Shown one piece after another: positions 1-7,711 of a DNA stretch of 59,356 bases. Below the pieces are notes generated by a model. The model saw only the letters and a program-made list of their open reading frames with translations. It searched no databases and was not told where the DNA came from. The position numbers were made by a program, and so were the translations under genes. Location: contig NZ_VKDE01000030.1 in assembly GCF_007097485.1 (NCBI RefSeq), positions 1-59,356 of the forward strand, given 5' to 3'. The first letter of the stretch is position 1, and every line of letters begins with the position of its first letter. The stretch comes from Carboxylicivirga sp. M1479. Lineage in GTDB: Bacteria > Bacteroidota > Bacteroidia > Bacteroidales > Marinilabiliaceae.

Positions 1-127
1 ATCATTGGCAAGTTGGATTAACTTGTTAAATTTGGTATCGATTGTATAACAAGAGCCGTGTGATGGGAGACTATCAAGCACGGTTCTGTGAGAGGCTTAG
101 GGTGAAATTCCCTTTGCCTACTCGACT
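1..127 (+). mobile_element. 3' end of a group II intron (domains V and VI)
   Basis: Only the last part of the intron is in the window; its reverse transcriptase would lie upstream of base 1. Domain V is at 53-86: an 8-bp stem (GAGCCGTG with CACGGTTC), a 2-nt AG bulge, a 6-bp upper stem and a GAGA tetraloop, 34 nt in all, which is the canonical size. Domain VI is at 90-123, a hairpin of GAG.GGC...GGG with CCC...GCC.CTC and an unpaired A near 120 as branch-point candidate. The intron ends near 126-127 (CTCGACT). The structure is read directly from the sequence; the intron class is not determined. Confidence 0.85.
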
Positions 128-145
128 AGCCAAACGTTGTGCCCT
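128..145 (+). repeat. Remnant of a cassette-end repeat next to the intron
   Basis: The bases after the intron, TAGCCAAACGTTGTGCCC, resemble the last part of the repeat that ends at 5336 (TAGCCGTGACCGTTAGCGAC). TTGTGCCCT at 137-145 is perfectly inverted at 742-750 (AGGGCACAA), so the pair brackets the small gene between them. The reading as a third repeat copy interrupted by the intron is an inference. Confidence 0.4.
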
Positions 146-192
146 ATATGGTATTCTGTATCAGAAAATATTTCTATTAATCGAATAATAAA

Positions 193-735
193 ATGTATAG
201 AAATTTCAATAATCATCAAATGAGAGGTCATAGAAGCAGGAAAGCCAAATTTACCCTGTATGATAAGATTAGTATGACCGTATATTTACTTTTGACTGGT
301 TTTATAACTTATAAGGCAATTTTTGATTCATGCAATGACACAACCTCAGCCTGGCTGATTGGATATTCGGTAGGAACACCACTGTTTCTTTATTTAGCAA
401 ATTATCATTCTCTAAGAAATATACGCGTTTATCTAATTTGGTTAGGTTTCTCCATCTATCACTTAGTATTGTACTTGAGATTAATTGAAATTGATTGTTT
501 AATATTGCCTCGTGGTAATGCTGCAAGTGGATTAAGATTTACAATTCTATACTTGGTATTATGGCAAGTTTTGCGACTAGTTCATCTCAAATTGACAAAT
601 ATTGAATTAGTAGCACCATCTCGCGGAGGTAGTTTTGATTTCTTTGATAACCGAAGAATAAATATTCTAGACTATTTAGCATTTGCGATTTATATGGGAC
701 TTTTTATAATTCTAAATGTTTTCGGAGTAAAATAA
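193..735 (+). CDS. Small multi-pass membrane protein of unknown function (cassette-like gene)
   Basis: A 180-residue protein not assigned to any family. It has four or five hydrophobic stretches (about residues 28-46, 53-68, 77-94, 111-127 and 159-177) separated by short charged loops, so it is probably an inner-membrane protein. The N-terminus is basic (several Arg/Lys before residue 25). The ATG at 193 follows an AT-rich stretch without a strong Shine-Dalgarno, as is common in Bacteroidota. The gene stands alone between the inverted pair at 137-145 and 742-750, like a single-gene cassette. Its AT content is far above that of the neighbouring IS91 genes. Confidence 0.6.
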   Translation: MYRNFNNHQMRGHRSRKAKFTLYDKISMTVYLLLTGFITYKAIFDSCNDTTSAWLIGYSVGTPLFLYLANYHSLRNIRVYLIWLGFSIYHLVLYLRLIEIDCLILPRGNAASGLRFTILYLVLWQVLRLVHLKLTNIELVAPSRGGSFDFFDNRRINILDYLAFAIYMGLFIILNVFGVK

Positions 736-741
736 AAATAC

Positions 742-994
742 AGGGCACAATAACTAAGCGTTCTGGCTGGTTGAAAACCAGAGTCTGAACGCGGTGTTGC
801 CGACAACCGGGTAGGAATCACTATCTATGGGGGTTGATGTAAGTAGAGTGAGTTTTCAGCAGTTCTTCAAGTGGTTGTTTTCATCGTATCTTGGTTATTA
901 AAAAGTCTTCATCAACACCTTTCAATCACCCTTTCATGTTAAGTCAACTCAAAATTTTAGGATAAGGCCATAGCTTCCCAATCGCCTTCCGACG
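742..994. other. Intergenic: cassette-end inverted repeat and a structured, possibly intron-derived segment
   Basis: AGGGCACAA at 742-750 is the inverted partner of 137-145. From about 757 to 795 a stem forms (GCGTTC with GAACGC, and CTGG with CCAG around a TTGAAAA loop), followed by a GC-richer stretch to about 860. This layout recalls the 5' domain I region of a group II intron truncated by the IS91-type element, but it lacks the usual GTGCG start, so the identification is weak. The rest, up to the transposase stop, probably belongs to the end of the IS91-type element. Confidence 0.35.
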
Positions 995-2107
995 TTAGAT
1001 TTGTGTGAGGTAAGCCAATAAATCAAGCGGTGGTGGCCCACGTGCGTCAAAGGTAATGAGTGTCACCAGTTGCCCCTTGCTGCAGGTATAACAAACACGG
1101 TGTTTTAAAGGCGGTCGTTCTTTAATGGTCGCTTTACCAATTTGTTGCTCCACTAACTCGCGCACTTTTTGTTTTAGTGACGAGGCCAGTATGCCGTAAT
1201 GGCGGATGCGCACAAAGCCCTTGGGCAGTATATGCAAACTCAGACGTCGGATAAATTCCTGATGCGATAAGCTTATAACATGTTTTTGCCCACCTTTTCG
1301 GTAATCTTTAGCGGTGAAGCTCATCGAATTCAAATCAACAGTGCGAATCCGGTGATTACTGATGGCTACCTTATGGGTATAACGCCCCATGTATTCAATC
1401 ACCTGTTGGGGTCCGGCAAAAGGCTGTTTGCAATACACGACCCAAGGCGTTTGAACCAGTTTCCTGGCCAAAGATTGCTGCAAGTGCGTTTCTTTCCGCA
1501 GAGCCGCCATCATACGTGCCCTGAACACCTTACTCATGGCTTTAACTGGAAAAAGGTATTTACCGTTTCTCTGTACCTGTTTCCATTTGCCAGCAGTTGT
1601 GATGCCACCACCGGGAACGATACAATGTAGATGAGGATGTAATGAAAGATTCTGGCCCCAAGTATGCAGAATGGCTACCATGCCTGTTCTGGCACCTAAA
1701 AACTTGTGATTGGCAGCAAACGATTGGATAATGCTATTGGCGGTTTGAAACAACAAAGCATACAGCATCTCAGGTTTACACAATGCCAGCCCGTTCAATT
1801 GCTGCGGCAGAGTAAACACCACATGGAAGTACGGAGTATTCAATAAGTCGGCTTCGCGTTTACGTATCCATTCCTCCCGTTTGTGCCCCTGGCATTTGGG
1901 GCAGTGACGATTACGGCACGAGTTATAACTCATGTGTAAAGCCTGACAATTAGGGTTGTCACAACGGTCGACATGACCACCCAACCTGGCAGTACGACAA
2001 GCAGCCAGAGCATACAAAGTACGTGCCTGCCAACTGTTGGCACACAGTTGTTCTATCTGGTCAAGGTGGCGATTTAATACATCGGCCACTTCAAAGTGCG
2101 GCTTCAT
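995..2107 (-). CDS. IS91-family (HUH, rolling-circle) transposase
   Basis: This is the transposase of an IS91-type element, which is thought to move by single-strand rolling-circle transfer. The 370-residue protein has an N-terminal zinc-finger region (Cys and His residues between about 49 and 73, ending RNRHCPKCQ), the HUH metal-binding motif HPHLHC at 157-162, and the nucleophile region GRYTHKVAISNHR around Tyr243. Its length fits the family and it looks intact. Its ATG overlaps the stop of the upstream tyrosine recombinase (ATGA), so the two are probably co-translated. The coding GC content is visibly higher than in flanking host genes, suggesting recent arrival. Confidence 0.92.
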   Translation of the reverse strand: MKPHFEVADVLNRHLDQIEQLCANSWQARTLYALAACRTARLGGHVDRCDNPNCQALHMSYNSCRNRHCPKCQGHKREEWIRKREADLLNTPYFHVVFTLPQQLNGLALCKPEMLYALLFQTANSIIQSFAANHKFLGARTGMVAILHTWGQNLSLHPHLHCIVPGGGITTAGKWKQVQRNGKYLFPVKAMSKVFRARMMAALRKETHLQQSLARKLVQTPWVVYCKQPFAGPQQVIEYMGRYTHKVAISNHRIRTVDLNSMSFTAKDYRKGGQKHVISLSHQEFIRRLSLHILPKGFVRIRHYGILASSLKQKVRELVEQQIGKATIKERPPLKHRVCYTCSKGQLVTLITFDARGPPPLDLLAYLTQI

Positions 2108-2970
2108 GACTTGGGCTTTTTGTACATCTTATCCAGTGGTGAAAAGCCACGGAACTTGTCCAGCTGCGCCACATGCAGGTATACCATGGTGGTCTTGATA
2201 TCCACATGCCCCAAGAGGTCTTTCAGCGTCATGATGTCGAGCCCCATCTCCAAGAGGTGCGTGGCATACGAATGACGCAAAACATGCGAGGGCACTCGTT
2301 TTTGAATACCTGCCTTTTTAGTTGCTTCACGAATGGCCCATTGCACACCTGTGGCTGAAAAGGCTTGCAATTGACCATTATCGCCTCGGCCATTAAAGAG
2401 CCACCGATAGGGCTTTTCGTATTGCAGATATTGTCGCAAACCACGGATAAGAACCCAACCCAGGGGCACATAGCGGTCTTTACGCCCTTTCCCTTCACGG
2501 ATGTGCAGCATGCCACGCTCCAGATCAACATCGCTGACCAACAAATTGAGCAGCTCAAAACGACGCAGACCACAACCGTAAATAAGAGCAATAAGCATAC
2601 AGTGCTTTAATAAAGTAGCTGCTTTAAGCAGGCGTTTAACTTCGCCCTGGCTGAGCACGACTGGAAGTTGCTTGGGAAACTTCATTTTGGGCAGAAACAC
2701 CTGCTTGGATGGCACGCTCAGTATCTTGTATGCTAAGCGCAGGCCATAAACAGTGTGTTTAAAGTAAGAAGACGAAGGCGTGCGACTGTTCGTTTTTAGT
2801 TGCTGCAGGTAATCCAGCACTTGTTCTTCATCCAGTTCAGTGGGGCAGCATTTAAAATGCAAGGCCATGGTCGAGAGGCAGCGCCCATAATTGTGCAGGG
2901 TGCTTACACTTTTACCTGTCAGTTCCGTGTGGCGCTTCAGTTTAAGGTAAAGTACCTTAAACCCGGGCAC
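2104..2970 (-). CDS. Tyrosine recombinase (phage-integrase/Xer type) paired with the IS91 transposase
   Basis: A 288-residue site-specific recombinase with an N-terminal SAM-like core-binding domain (about residues 5-85) and a C-terminal catalytic domain. The catalytic set is complete: Arg136 in GLRRFE, Lys161 in GKGRKDR, His229 and Arg232 in HVLRHSYATH, His255 in LLGHVD, and Tyr264 in TTMVYLHV. It lies directly upstream of, and overlaps by four bases, the IS91 transposase, a pairing seen in a subset of IS91-like elements. Its role in their transposition is not established. It is not an integron integrase by context. The GC content matches the transposase, not the host genes. Confidence 0.9.
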   Translation of the reverse strand: MPGFKVLYLKLKRHTELTGKSVSTLHNYGRCLSTMALHFKCCPTELDEEQVLDYLQQLKTNSRTPSSSYFKHTVYGLRLAYKILSVPSKQVFLPKMKFPKQLPVVLSQGEVKRLLKAATLLKHCMLIALIYGCGLRRFELLNLLVSDVDLERGMLHIREGKGRKDRYVPLGWVLIRGLRQYLQYEKPYRWLFNGRGDNGQLQAFSATGVQWAIREATKKAGIQKRVPSHVLRHSYATHLLEMGLDIMTLKDLLGHVDIKTTMVYLHVAQLDKFRGFSPLDKMYKKPKS

Positions 2971-3324
2971 TGAAGAACAGGCTTCATCGATTCTTGTAAA
3001 GCTTTTTTTTCATAATAAGCTATTATAAGGCTAATTGAACTTGCCAGTCAACCGACTTTAGCTACCTTTAGGTTTAGTGCAACACCCCGCAATAAAGCCC
3101 TTAGGTTTGCATAGCCATGGTTAATACTATTGATTTTGTAGTTTAGTAGTAGTTAACCAGTCATCAGGAGTAAACTAGGCATAGAGCAAGGAGTACGAAC
3201 CTACCTTATGAATTAGACTTCTGTTGACATGGCTTAAGATACCAGATAGAATTATAGGTAAAACCTAATAAGGGTGTTAGTACAGAAAGCCATTGGTTAA
3301 TCCATAAAACAATGGATCAACAGT
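2971..3324. other. Intergenic stretch before the IS110 transposase; possible non-coding-RNA region of the element
   Basis: No credible protein gene is seen. It probably contains the outer end of the IS91-type element and, closer to 3325, the left flank of the IS110-type element. Several inverted repeats occur, for example TAGTTTA and TAAACTA around 3140-3175. In characterised IS110 elements the left non-coding end encodes the bridge RNA, so this stretch is the natural candidate. However, an 11-bp inverted repeat (3294-3304) close to the gene may instead mark the true element end. Confidence 0.3.
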
Positions 3325-4388
3325 ATGAAAAAGAGTGTAGTTATTTGAATTGATTTCTCAAAGTTAACCTTGGATGTAACTTTTTTTAAGGTTGAACAAC
3401 CAGATGTAAAACATTACCAACAGTTTGATAATACAGAAGAAGGCTGTAAGCAGATTGTTAAATGGGTTAAAGAAATTTGTTGTGATTGTAAAAAGTGGTT
3501 GATATGTGGAGAATACACAGGTTTGTATTCGATGACTGCAGCAATGGCATTTAACTCAAAAGGAATAGATTTATGGCTTGAAAATCCACAGCAGATAAAA
3601 CTCTCAAGTGGCATAAAAAGAGAAAAGAATGATAAGGTGGATTCGAATCAAATAGCTATGTATGCTCTTCGTTTTATGGATCGAGCTAAGCTGTACAAGC
3701 CAAATGGTGATGTATTGCTAAAAGTTAGAGAGTTAGTGCGATATAAAGATCGACTAACAAAGGTCAGAACACAGATCGTTGTACCCAGTCATGAACTTAA
3801 GCAGGTAAGGAAGGAATGGAAAGAGGCTACATTCATCTATAATCAGAGCGGAGAGGTTATGAAGTTGCTTGAGAAGCAAATCAAGGATGTAGAACGTAAG
3901 ATGTTGGCGTTACTAGCAACGGATCCAGAACTGAAGCGACTCTACAAATTAGTTAACTCTGTAGTTGGTATTGGTATGCAGACAGCCATATATCTACTGA
4001 TTCATACTTGGGGATTTACAGCGTTTGATAACCCTCGTCAATTAGCATGTTATTGCGGGGTAGCACCATTTTCGAAGCAATCAAGGACCAGTCTTAATGG
4101 AAAAAACCAGGTCAGCCAAATTGCCAATAAGAAACTAAAGTCACTGCTGCATATGTGTGCGCTAAATGCAGTTAATTTTGATCCTTTTATGAAGGCTTAT
4201 TATGAACGGAAAATGGAAGAAGGCAAGCACAAGATGAATGTACTTAATAACGTTAAAAATAAATTAATATACAGAATATGTGCTGTTGTATCCTCCGGTC
4301 AAGAGTATGATAGAAGCTACTCCTTTCATGAGGTTTATAACGCAGCATAATTTCTTTAAATTTAAACCTTAAATTCTTGGATTAACCA
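3294..4388 (+). mobile_element. IS110-family insertion sequence (core bounded by 11-bp inverted repeats)
   Basis: The transposase gene is tightly bracketed by TGGTTAATCCA at 3294-3304 and its perfect inverse TGGATTAACCA at 4378-4388. Subterminal inverted repeats are typical of the IS1111 subgroup. Immediately to the right, at about 4401, begins the diverged repeat that is also seen at 5134-5336, but without its first ~28 bases. The element therefore appears to have inserted at the edge of that repeat. Exact ends cannot be fixed without an uninserted copy. Confidence 0.6.
3325..4350 (+). pseudogene. IS110-family transposase, interrupted by a TGA at codon 8
   Basis: The reading frame starts with ATG at 3325 and would begin MKKSVVI-stop-IDFSKLTLDV. 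The stop, TGA at 3346-3348, stands where the family has Gly in the motif GIDFSK (GGA to TGA by one base change). The Asp of that motif is the first acidic residue of the DEDD catalytic domain. The rest is intact: Glu in GEYTG, the pair in NDKVDSN, and the C-terminal Tnp_20 domain with VVGIGMQTA and the conserved Ser region GVAPFSKQSRTS. A restart at TTG 3370 would lack the first catalytic Asp. Full length would be 341 residues. Other genes here use TGA as stop, so recoding is unlikely. Confidence 0.85.
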
Positions 4389-4400
4389 TAGAATTCATAT

Positions 4401-4573
4401 GGAGCCCAGCTAATTTTGGCTGGTTTGTTGCTTCGACTATCAACGCCAAATCGCTGATTTGGCTTTAGAAATGAAAAGTTAAAAACATATACAACGCTTT
4501 GGCTCCGCTCTTTTTGGAAAGTTAGTAAGGTTAATTCGCCTTACGCACCATGCGGCTGGCCGTTAGCCGCAAA
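4401..4573 (+). repeat. Cassette-flanking repeat, copy A
   Basis: About 170 bases that align along most of their length with 5162-5336. Shared blocks are a perfect central hairpin GCCAAATC-GCT-GATTTGGC (4445-4463), CAACGCTTTGGCT, TTTTTGGAA, and the end GCGGCTGGCCGTTAGCCGC (4552-4570), itself an inverted repeat. The first ~28 bases present in copy B are missing, where the IS110-type element lies. The overall form, inverted ends around a folding centre, recalls integron attC sites but is longer than usual. Confidence 0.7.
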
Positions 4574-4620
4574 CAAACCGCACAACATAAATAATATTAA
4601 ACACTAGACTATCAATCAGC

Positions 4621-5154
4621 GTGACTGAATCGAAGAACAATATTGAAACAAACGTGATAAAACGTGACCATAATTCATTTTTAGAAAGAATGGTTATTCG
4701 CATGACTCCTATTTGGATTGTTTTATCTGTCGAGATTTTTATGTGGCGTGAACTTAATGACAAAACACCGCTATTAATCATTAACGCACTTTTGATAATA
4801 CTTTATGTTCTTCCTCTGATTATTAAGGAAAAATATTATTTGAATAAGGTTGAAGTTTATAATGAAAATGTGATTTTCAGTGGAACAATATTCTTTAAGT
4901 CTCGAGTTATTAGCGTTGATAAAAATAGACTTGAAATAAAAAAGAAGTTTTCTATTCAACGTGGTCGGGAAAGCTATAAACTATTAATCTATCAGAATAA
5001 TAAGTTGATTTTTAAAGTTTATTCATTGACGAGGAGTGAAGGCAGATTTAGAAAAGAAGTTTATGAAACTATTAGAAAGTATTTAGTAAACAAAGGTATT
5101 CCAGTAGTTAACGCACAAATCAACATAAGTACTGTGGCTAACAATGGTTTATAA
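4621..5154 (+). CDS. Small membrane protein of unknown function (cassette-like gene)
   Basis: A 177-residue protein, not assigned to a family. Two hydrophobic segments (about residues 29-43 and 49-67) precede a soluble, basic, beta-rich C-terminal half that somewhat resembles membrane-anchored PH-like domains; this likeness is weak. The start is taken as GTG at 4621; ATG at 4690 is an alternative that would remove 23 polar residues. The gene lies alone between repeat copies A and B, and its last codons (VANNGL) are part of copy B's start, as happens in integron cassettes. The ends GTTAGCCGC (4562) and GTGGCTAAC (5134) form an 8-of-9 inverted pair around it. Confidence 0.55.
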   Translation: MTESKNNIETNVIKRDHNSFLERMVIRMTPIWIVLSVEIFMWRELNDKTPLLIINALLIILYVLPLIIKEKYYLNKVEVYNENVIFSGTIFFKSRVISVDKNRLEIKKKFSIQRGRESYKLLIYQNNKLIFKVYSLTRSEGRFRKEVYETIRKYLVNKGIPVVNAQINISTVANNGL

Positions 5155-5336
5155 AGCAAAAGTGAGCCGGCTCATTTTGGTCCGTTCGTAGCTTCAGCGA
5201 CCACCGCCAAATCGTTGATTTGGTTTTTTGAAAAGTAAAAGATAAAAAACAAAACCAACGCTTTGGCTACTTAGCATTTTGGAAGGTAAATTTGGTAACA
5301 AATCACTTTCACTTCATAGCCGTGACCGTTAGCGAC
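5134..5336 (+). repeat. Cassette-flanking repeat, copy B
   Basis: It starts GTGGCTAACAATGG inside the 3' end of the preceding gene and ends GCCGTGACCGTTAGCGACC, so its ends are imperfect inverted repeats (GCTAAC / GTTAGC). It carries the same central hairpin as copy A, CCAAATC-GTT-GATTTGG (5207-5223), followed by CAACGCTTTGGCT. The two copies have diverged by substitutions and small indels. No gene follows before the tRNAs, so this may be the last site of an array. Confidence 0.7.
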
Positions 5337-5428
5337 CATAAAAAAAACAATATGCCATATAGACTTAAGCATTCTGAACTCTTGCACCCCCATTACATAC
5401 AGATATTCAACACCTTAACACATCCAGC

Positions 5429-5458
5429 GACCTATTTTTCAGAAAAAACCAATAGGTC
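5429..5458. terminator. Hairpin, possible terminator
   Basis: GACCTATT at 5429-5436 pairs with AATAGGTC at 5451-5458, around a loop with T- and A-runs that extend the pairing. It lies between the cassette repeat and the tRNA terminator, with no gene assigned to it. Confidence 0.4.
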
Positions 5459-5516
5459 ACATATTGGTCTTATTTTTGTGCTATTTAGATGCTTTTTAAT
5501 GGCTTTTGGAAGAAAT

Positions 5517-5554
5517 CAAAAAGCGCCTAAAATATTCATTTTAAGCGCTTTTAA
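5517..5554 (-). terminator. Rho-independent terminator after the tRNA pair
   Basis: AAAAGCGC and GCGCTTTT form a strong stem with further AAAAT/ATTTT pairing inside. It ends the minus-strand tRNA transcript and is symmetrical enough to act in both directions. Confidence 0.75.
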
Positions 5555-5576
5555 TCAATTTTGAAGTTCTATTTCG

Positions 5577-5659
5577 TGCCCAAGGCGGGACTTGAACCCG
5601 CACGTCCGTAGGACACACGGCCCTCAACCGTGCCTGTCTACCAATTTCAGCACTTGGGC
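5577..5659 (-). tRNA. tRNA-Leu (anticodon GAG)
   Basis: An 83-nt tRNA on the minus strand. The acceptor stem GCCCAAG pairs with CTTGGGC, the discriminator is A, the anticodon stem is CACGG/CCGTG with loop TTGAGGG (anticodon GAG), and there is a long variable arm as in class II tRNAs. The T arm reads GCGGGTTCAAGTCCCGC. CCA is not encoded. Confidence 0.95.
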
Positions 5660-5676
5660 GTATTATTGAAATTGTG

Positions 5677-5749
<73 letters not shown>

Positions 5750-5874
5750 AATTGCTTGGCAAAAATATAAAAAATAGGCTTGTTTACACAGAAAAAGCTA
5801 GCTTTTTGAGCATAAAATCACTCAATAAAACAAACTCCTAAGCAATAGTATTTTACAAAAGGGGAAACTACGAA

Positions 5875-6924
5875 TTACTTCTTGGCTTCAGCAATAAAGG
5901 CTCTTCTTGCAGCCTGTTTGTTATTAATCGTTTCGTAAAACGAATCTACAATGGCCAAGCATTCTTGCTTTTTATCCAAATCAAGGTAATCAAAATTAAG
6001 TATTGTATTCACCAAGGCCTTTCGTTTGGCTGTATAATTGTCGATTGCTTTCTCCAAAACATCCATTGGCACTTTCTTACCTTTATAACGATTTTCTAAA
6101 AGCTCACGTCCCATATAAACTTTCATATAGCAGGCATCAACAAATTCTGACATATCAAAATCATACGGAACAGCAACTGGAGGCGAATGTCGGTCACTTC
6201 GAAGTAGCGTTACATTATGTAATTTTGGAACAGACCAATCGGTATTACCAATCATGTAGTTGAAAAGAGCCAGCTGAATAATATTATCTTGAATTAACTG
6301 ATCTTGAGTTAAGTTAGCCATCTCTACTTCTTCCAGCCCGGTTCTGCGAGACATTTGATCTACAGACTCAATGAAAAAGCCATATTTAACAATTTCATCG
6401 TCATATTGCGTATCCACATACTTCATCTTAACCATCCTAACACGCAAACTATTATCACTTAAGGAATTGTACATTTTATAGGTCAAATATTCGCGCAATA
6501 CGGCCTGCTGCATAAGTAAACTGGTATCACGACAATGAGTCACTAACTTAAGCTTATCTTGGCCTTCAAAAACAGTATTTATTACATGAGAAGTTTTGAA
6601 CTTAAATCGCAAAGGAGGAAAATCACAATTCTCGTTTTTCAGCCGAAAATTACCACGCGTCTTAACTTTTGATTTAACTACAACATTACCCCCATCCTCT
6701 TGCAAGGTTATAGTTGCTTGATGATATTCATTCGTTGCTCTGTCCCTATCTGACCTCAAGGCTGTGAAGTCAGCCTCAACAGTCATCTCAATAATAGATT
6801 CCTGATCAAAAAAACGCTCAGCACTTTGTGCGATTCTTTCCCTGGTTGCTAAGTCTAAATCCTTATTATTAGCATTGGCTAAACTAAGCAACAACAAACA
6901 CACAAATAATAATGATATCTTCAT
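5875..6924 (-). CDS. Secreted CotH-like protein next to a VTC-domain protein
   Basis: About 349 residues from the chosen ATG at 6924, which begins a clear signal peptide (MKISLLFVCLLLLSLANA); the frame is open further upstream but that would bury the signal. The mature part has a beta-rich N-terminal half (residues about 30-150) and a helical C-terminal half with FNYMIGNTDWSV, then HNV, then PYDFDMSEF. These resemble the Asn/Asp active-site residues of the CotH atypical kinase family. It lies 13 bases downstream of the VTC-domain gene, a pairing seen elsewhere in bacteria. The kinase assignment is by motif likeness; the substrate is unknown. Confidence 0.6.
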   Translation of the reverse strand: MKISLLFVCLLLLSLANANNKDLDLATRERIAQSAERFFDQESIIEMTVEADFTALRSDRDRATNEYHQATITLQEDGGNVVVKSKVKTRGNFRLKNENCDFPPLRFKFKTSHVINTVFEGQDKLKLVTHCRDTSLLMQQAVLREYLTYKMYNSLSDNSLRVRMVKMKYVDTQYDDEIVKYGFFIESVDQMSRRTGLEEVEMANLTQDQLIQDNIIQLALFNYMIGNTDWSVPKLHNVTLLRSDRHSPPVAVPYDFDMSEFVDACYMKVYMGRELLENRYKGKKVPMDVLEKAIDNYTAKRKALVNTILNFDYLDLDKKQECLAIVDSFYETINNKQAARRAFIAEAKK

Positions 6925-6937
6925 CCTATCAATAAAT

Positions 6938-7711
6938 TTACACCACCATTGCCAGTTCTTCCTGAGCAATAAGATTTTCAACTTTACGTAAACGTGGTTT
7001 GAAACGATTGTATTTTACGCTATTGTTTAATGCTACCGTACCTAAACAATACTTACTAATGGAAAGAGGTAAAACACCTTGTTTTTTTAGGCTTCTAGCA
7101 AATGTCGAATACACATCTTCTTTATCTCGTTTAATCTCAACAATTAAACAATTACCTAAGGAGTAACGATTCTGATCTTCATTTTCAAAACGAATATCCA
7201 TATCGATGGTAATACGCTCGCAAGCCTTTTTGTTAACCAAGGTAATTCTATTAAAAACAGTCGTTAATTTGGGTTCAAGGTCCTCAGCTCTATATGGAGT
7301 ACAATCATGCACTAAGCTTTCTAACCCTTTTGATATTGGATAAGTAAAGTTTTTAACACTAAGGCGCTGCTTTACTGTTCGGTTTTTAACTTTCTCCTTA
7401 ACTTCAATAAACTTATCCCCAGTTTCTTCATATTGTCGGTAACGCACTTTATAACGATGATTTTTACCGTTATGATGCTCTTTATACATCGACAAATCGT
7501 CAGTATCAAAATATATGGTATTGTATGAAAGGCATCTTTTTTGATTTACCTCCAATACCTCGTAATCGTTAATGTGCTCAGATAAAACTTTAACAAATAC
7601 AGCCGGAGATACAATATACTTAGTATCCACTCGATTCAACAGCTTAACACCATTCATCTGATCTAGAGATGTGGAATCAAAAAAGCTAACCAACTGTAGT
7701 AAATCGTTCAT
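6938..7711 (-). CDS. VTC-domain (polyphosphate polymerase-like) protein
   Basis: A 257-residue protein of the VTC/CYTH superfamily. The tunnel-fold motifs are present: LLNRVDTKY near residue 24, YFDT near 67, a basic strand RYKVRYRQY near 86, FIEVKEK near 101, the acidic/basic strand VEIKRDK near 200, and SKYCLGT near 225. In yeast the VTC4 catalytic domain makes polyphosphate from ATP. The bacterial single-domain members are less well studied, so the activity is an inference. No signal peptide or membrane segment is seen, so it is probably cytoplasmic. It is the first gene of a pair with the CotH-like gene. Confidence 0.8.
   Translation of the reverse strand: MNDLLQLVSFFDSTSLDQMNGVKLLNRVDTKYIVSPAVFVKVLSEHINDYEVLEVNQKRCLSYNTIYFDTDDLSMYKEHHNGKNHRYKVRYRQYEETGDKFIEVKEKVKNRTVKQRLSVKNFTYPISKGLESLVHDCTPYRAEDLEPKLTTVFNRITLVNKKACERITIDMDIRFENEDQNRYSLGNCLIVEIKRDKEDVYSTFARSLKKQGVLPLSISKYCLGTVALNNSVKYNRFKPRLRKVENLIAQEELAMVV

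Noticed and set aside
1280-1630. 116-codon plus-strand frame
   Set aside because: Shadow of the IS91 transposase on the opposite strand.
2104-2970. Tyrosine recombinase as the integrase of the cassette-like array
   Set aside because: It is translationally coupled to the IS91 transposase, shares its GC content, and shows no integron-integrase-specific insert that I can see; a direct link to the repeats is unsupported.
3346-3348. TGA read as glycine (recoded genetic code)
   Set aside because: TGA serves as a normal stop in other genes here (for example gwsG and the tyrosine recombinase), and codons elsewhere are standard; a nonsense mutation is simpler.
5292-5564. 90-codon plus-strand frame across repeat copy B
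   Set aside because: It runs through the repeat end, two hairpins and the tRNA terminator, so it is not a gene.
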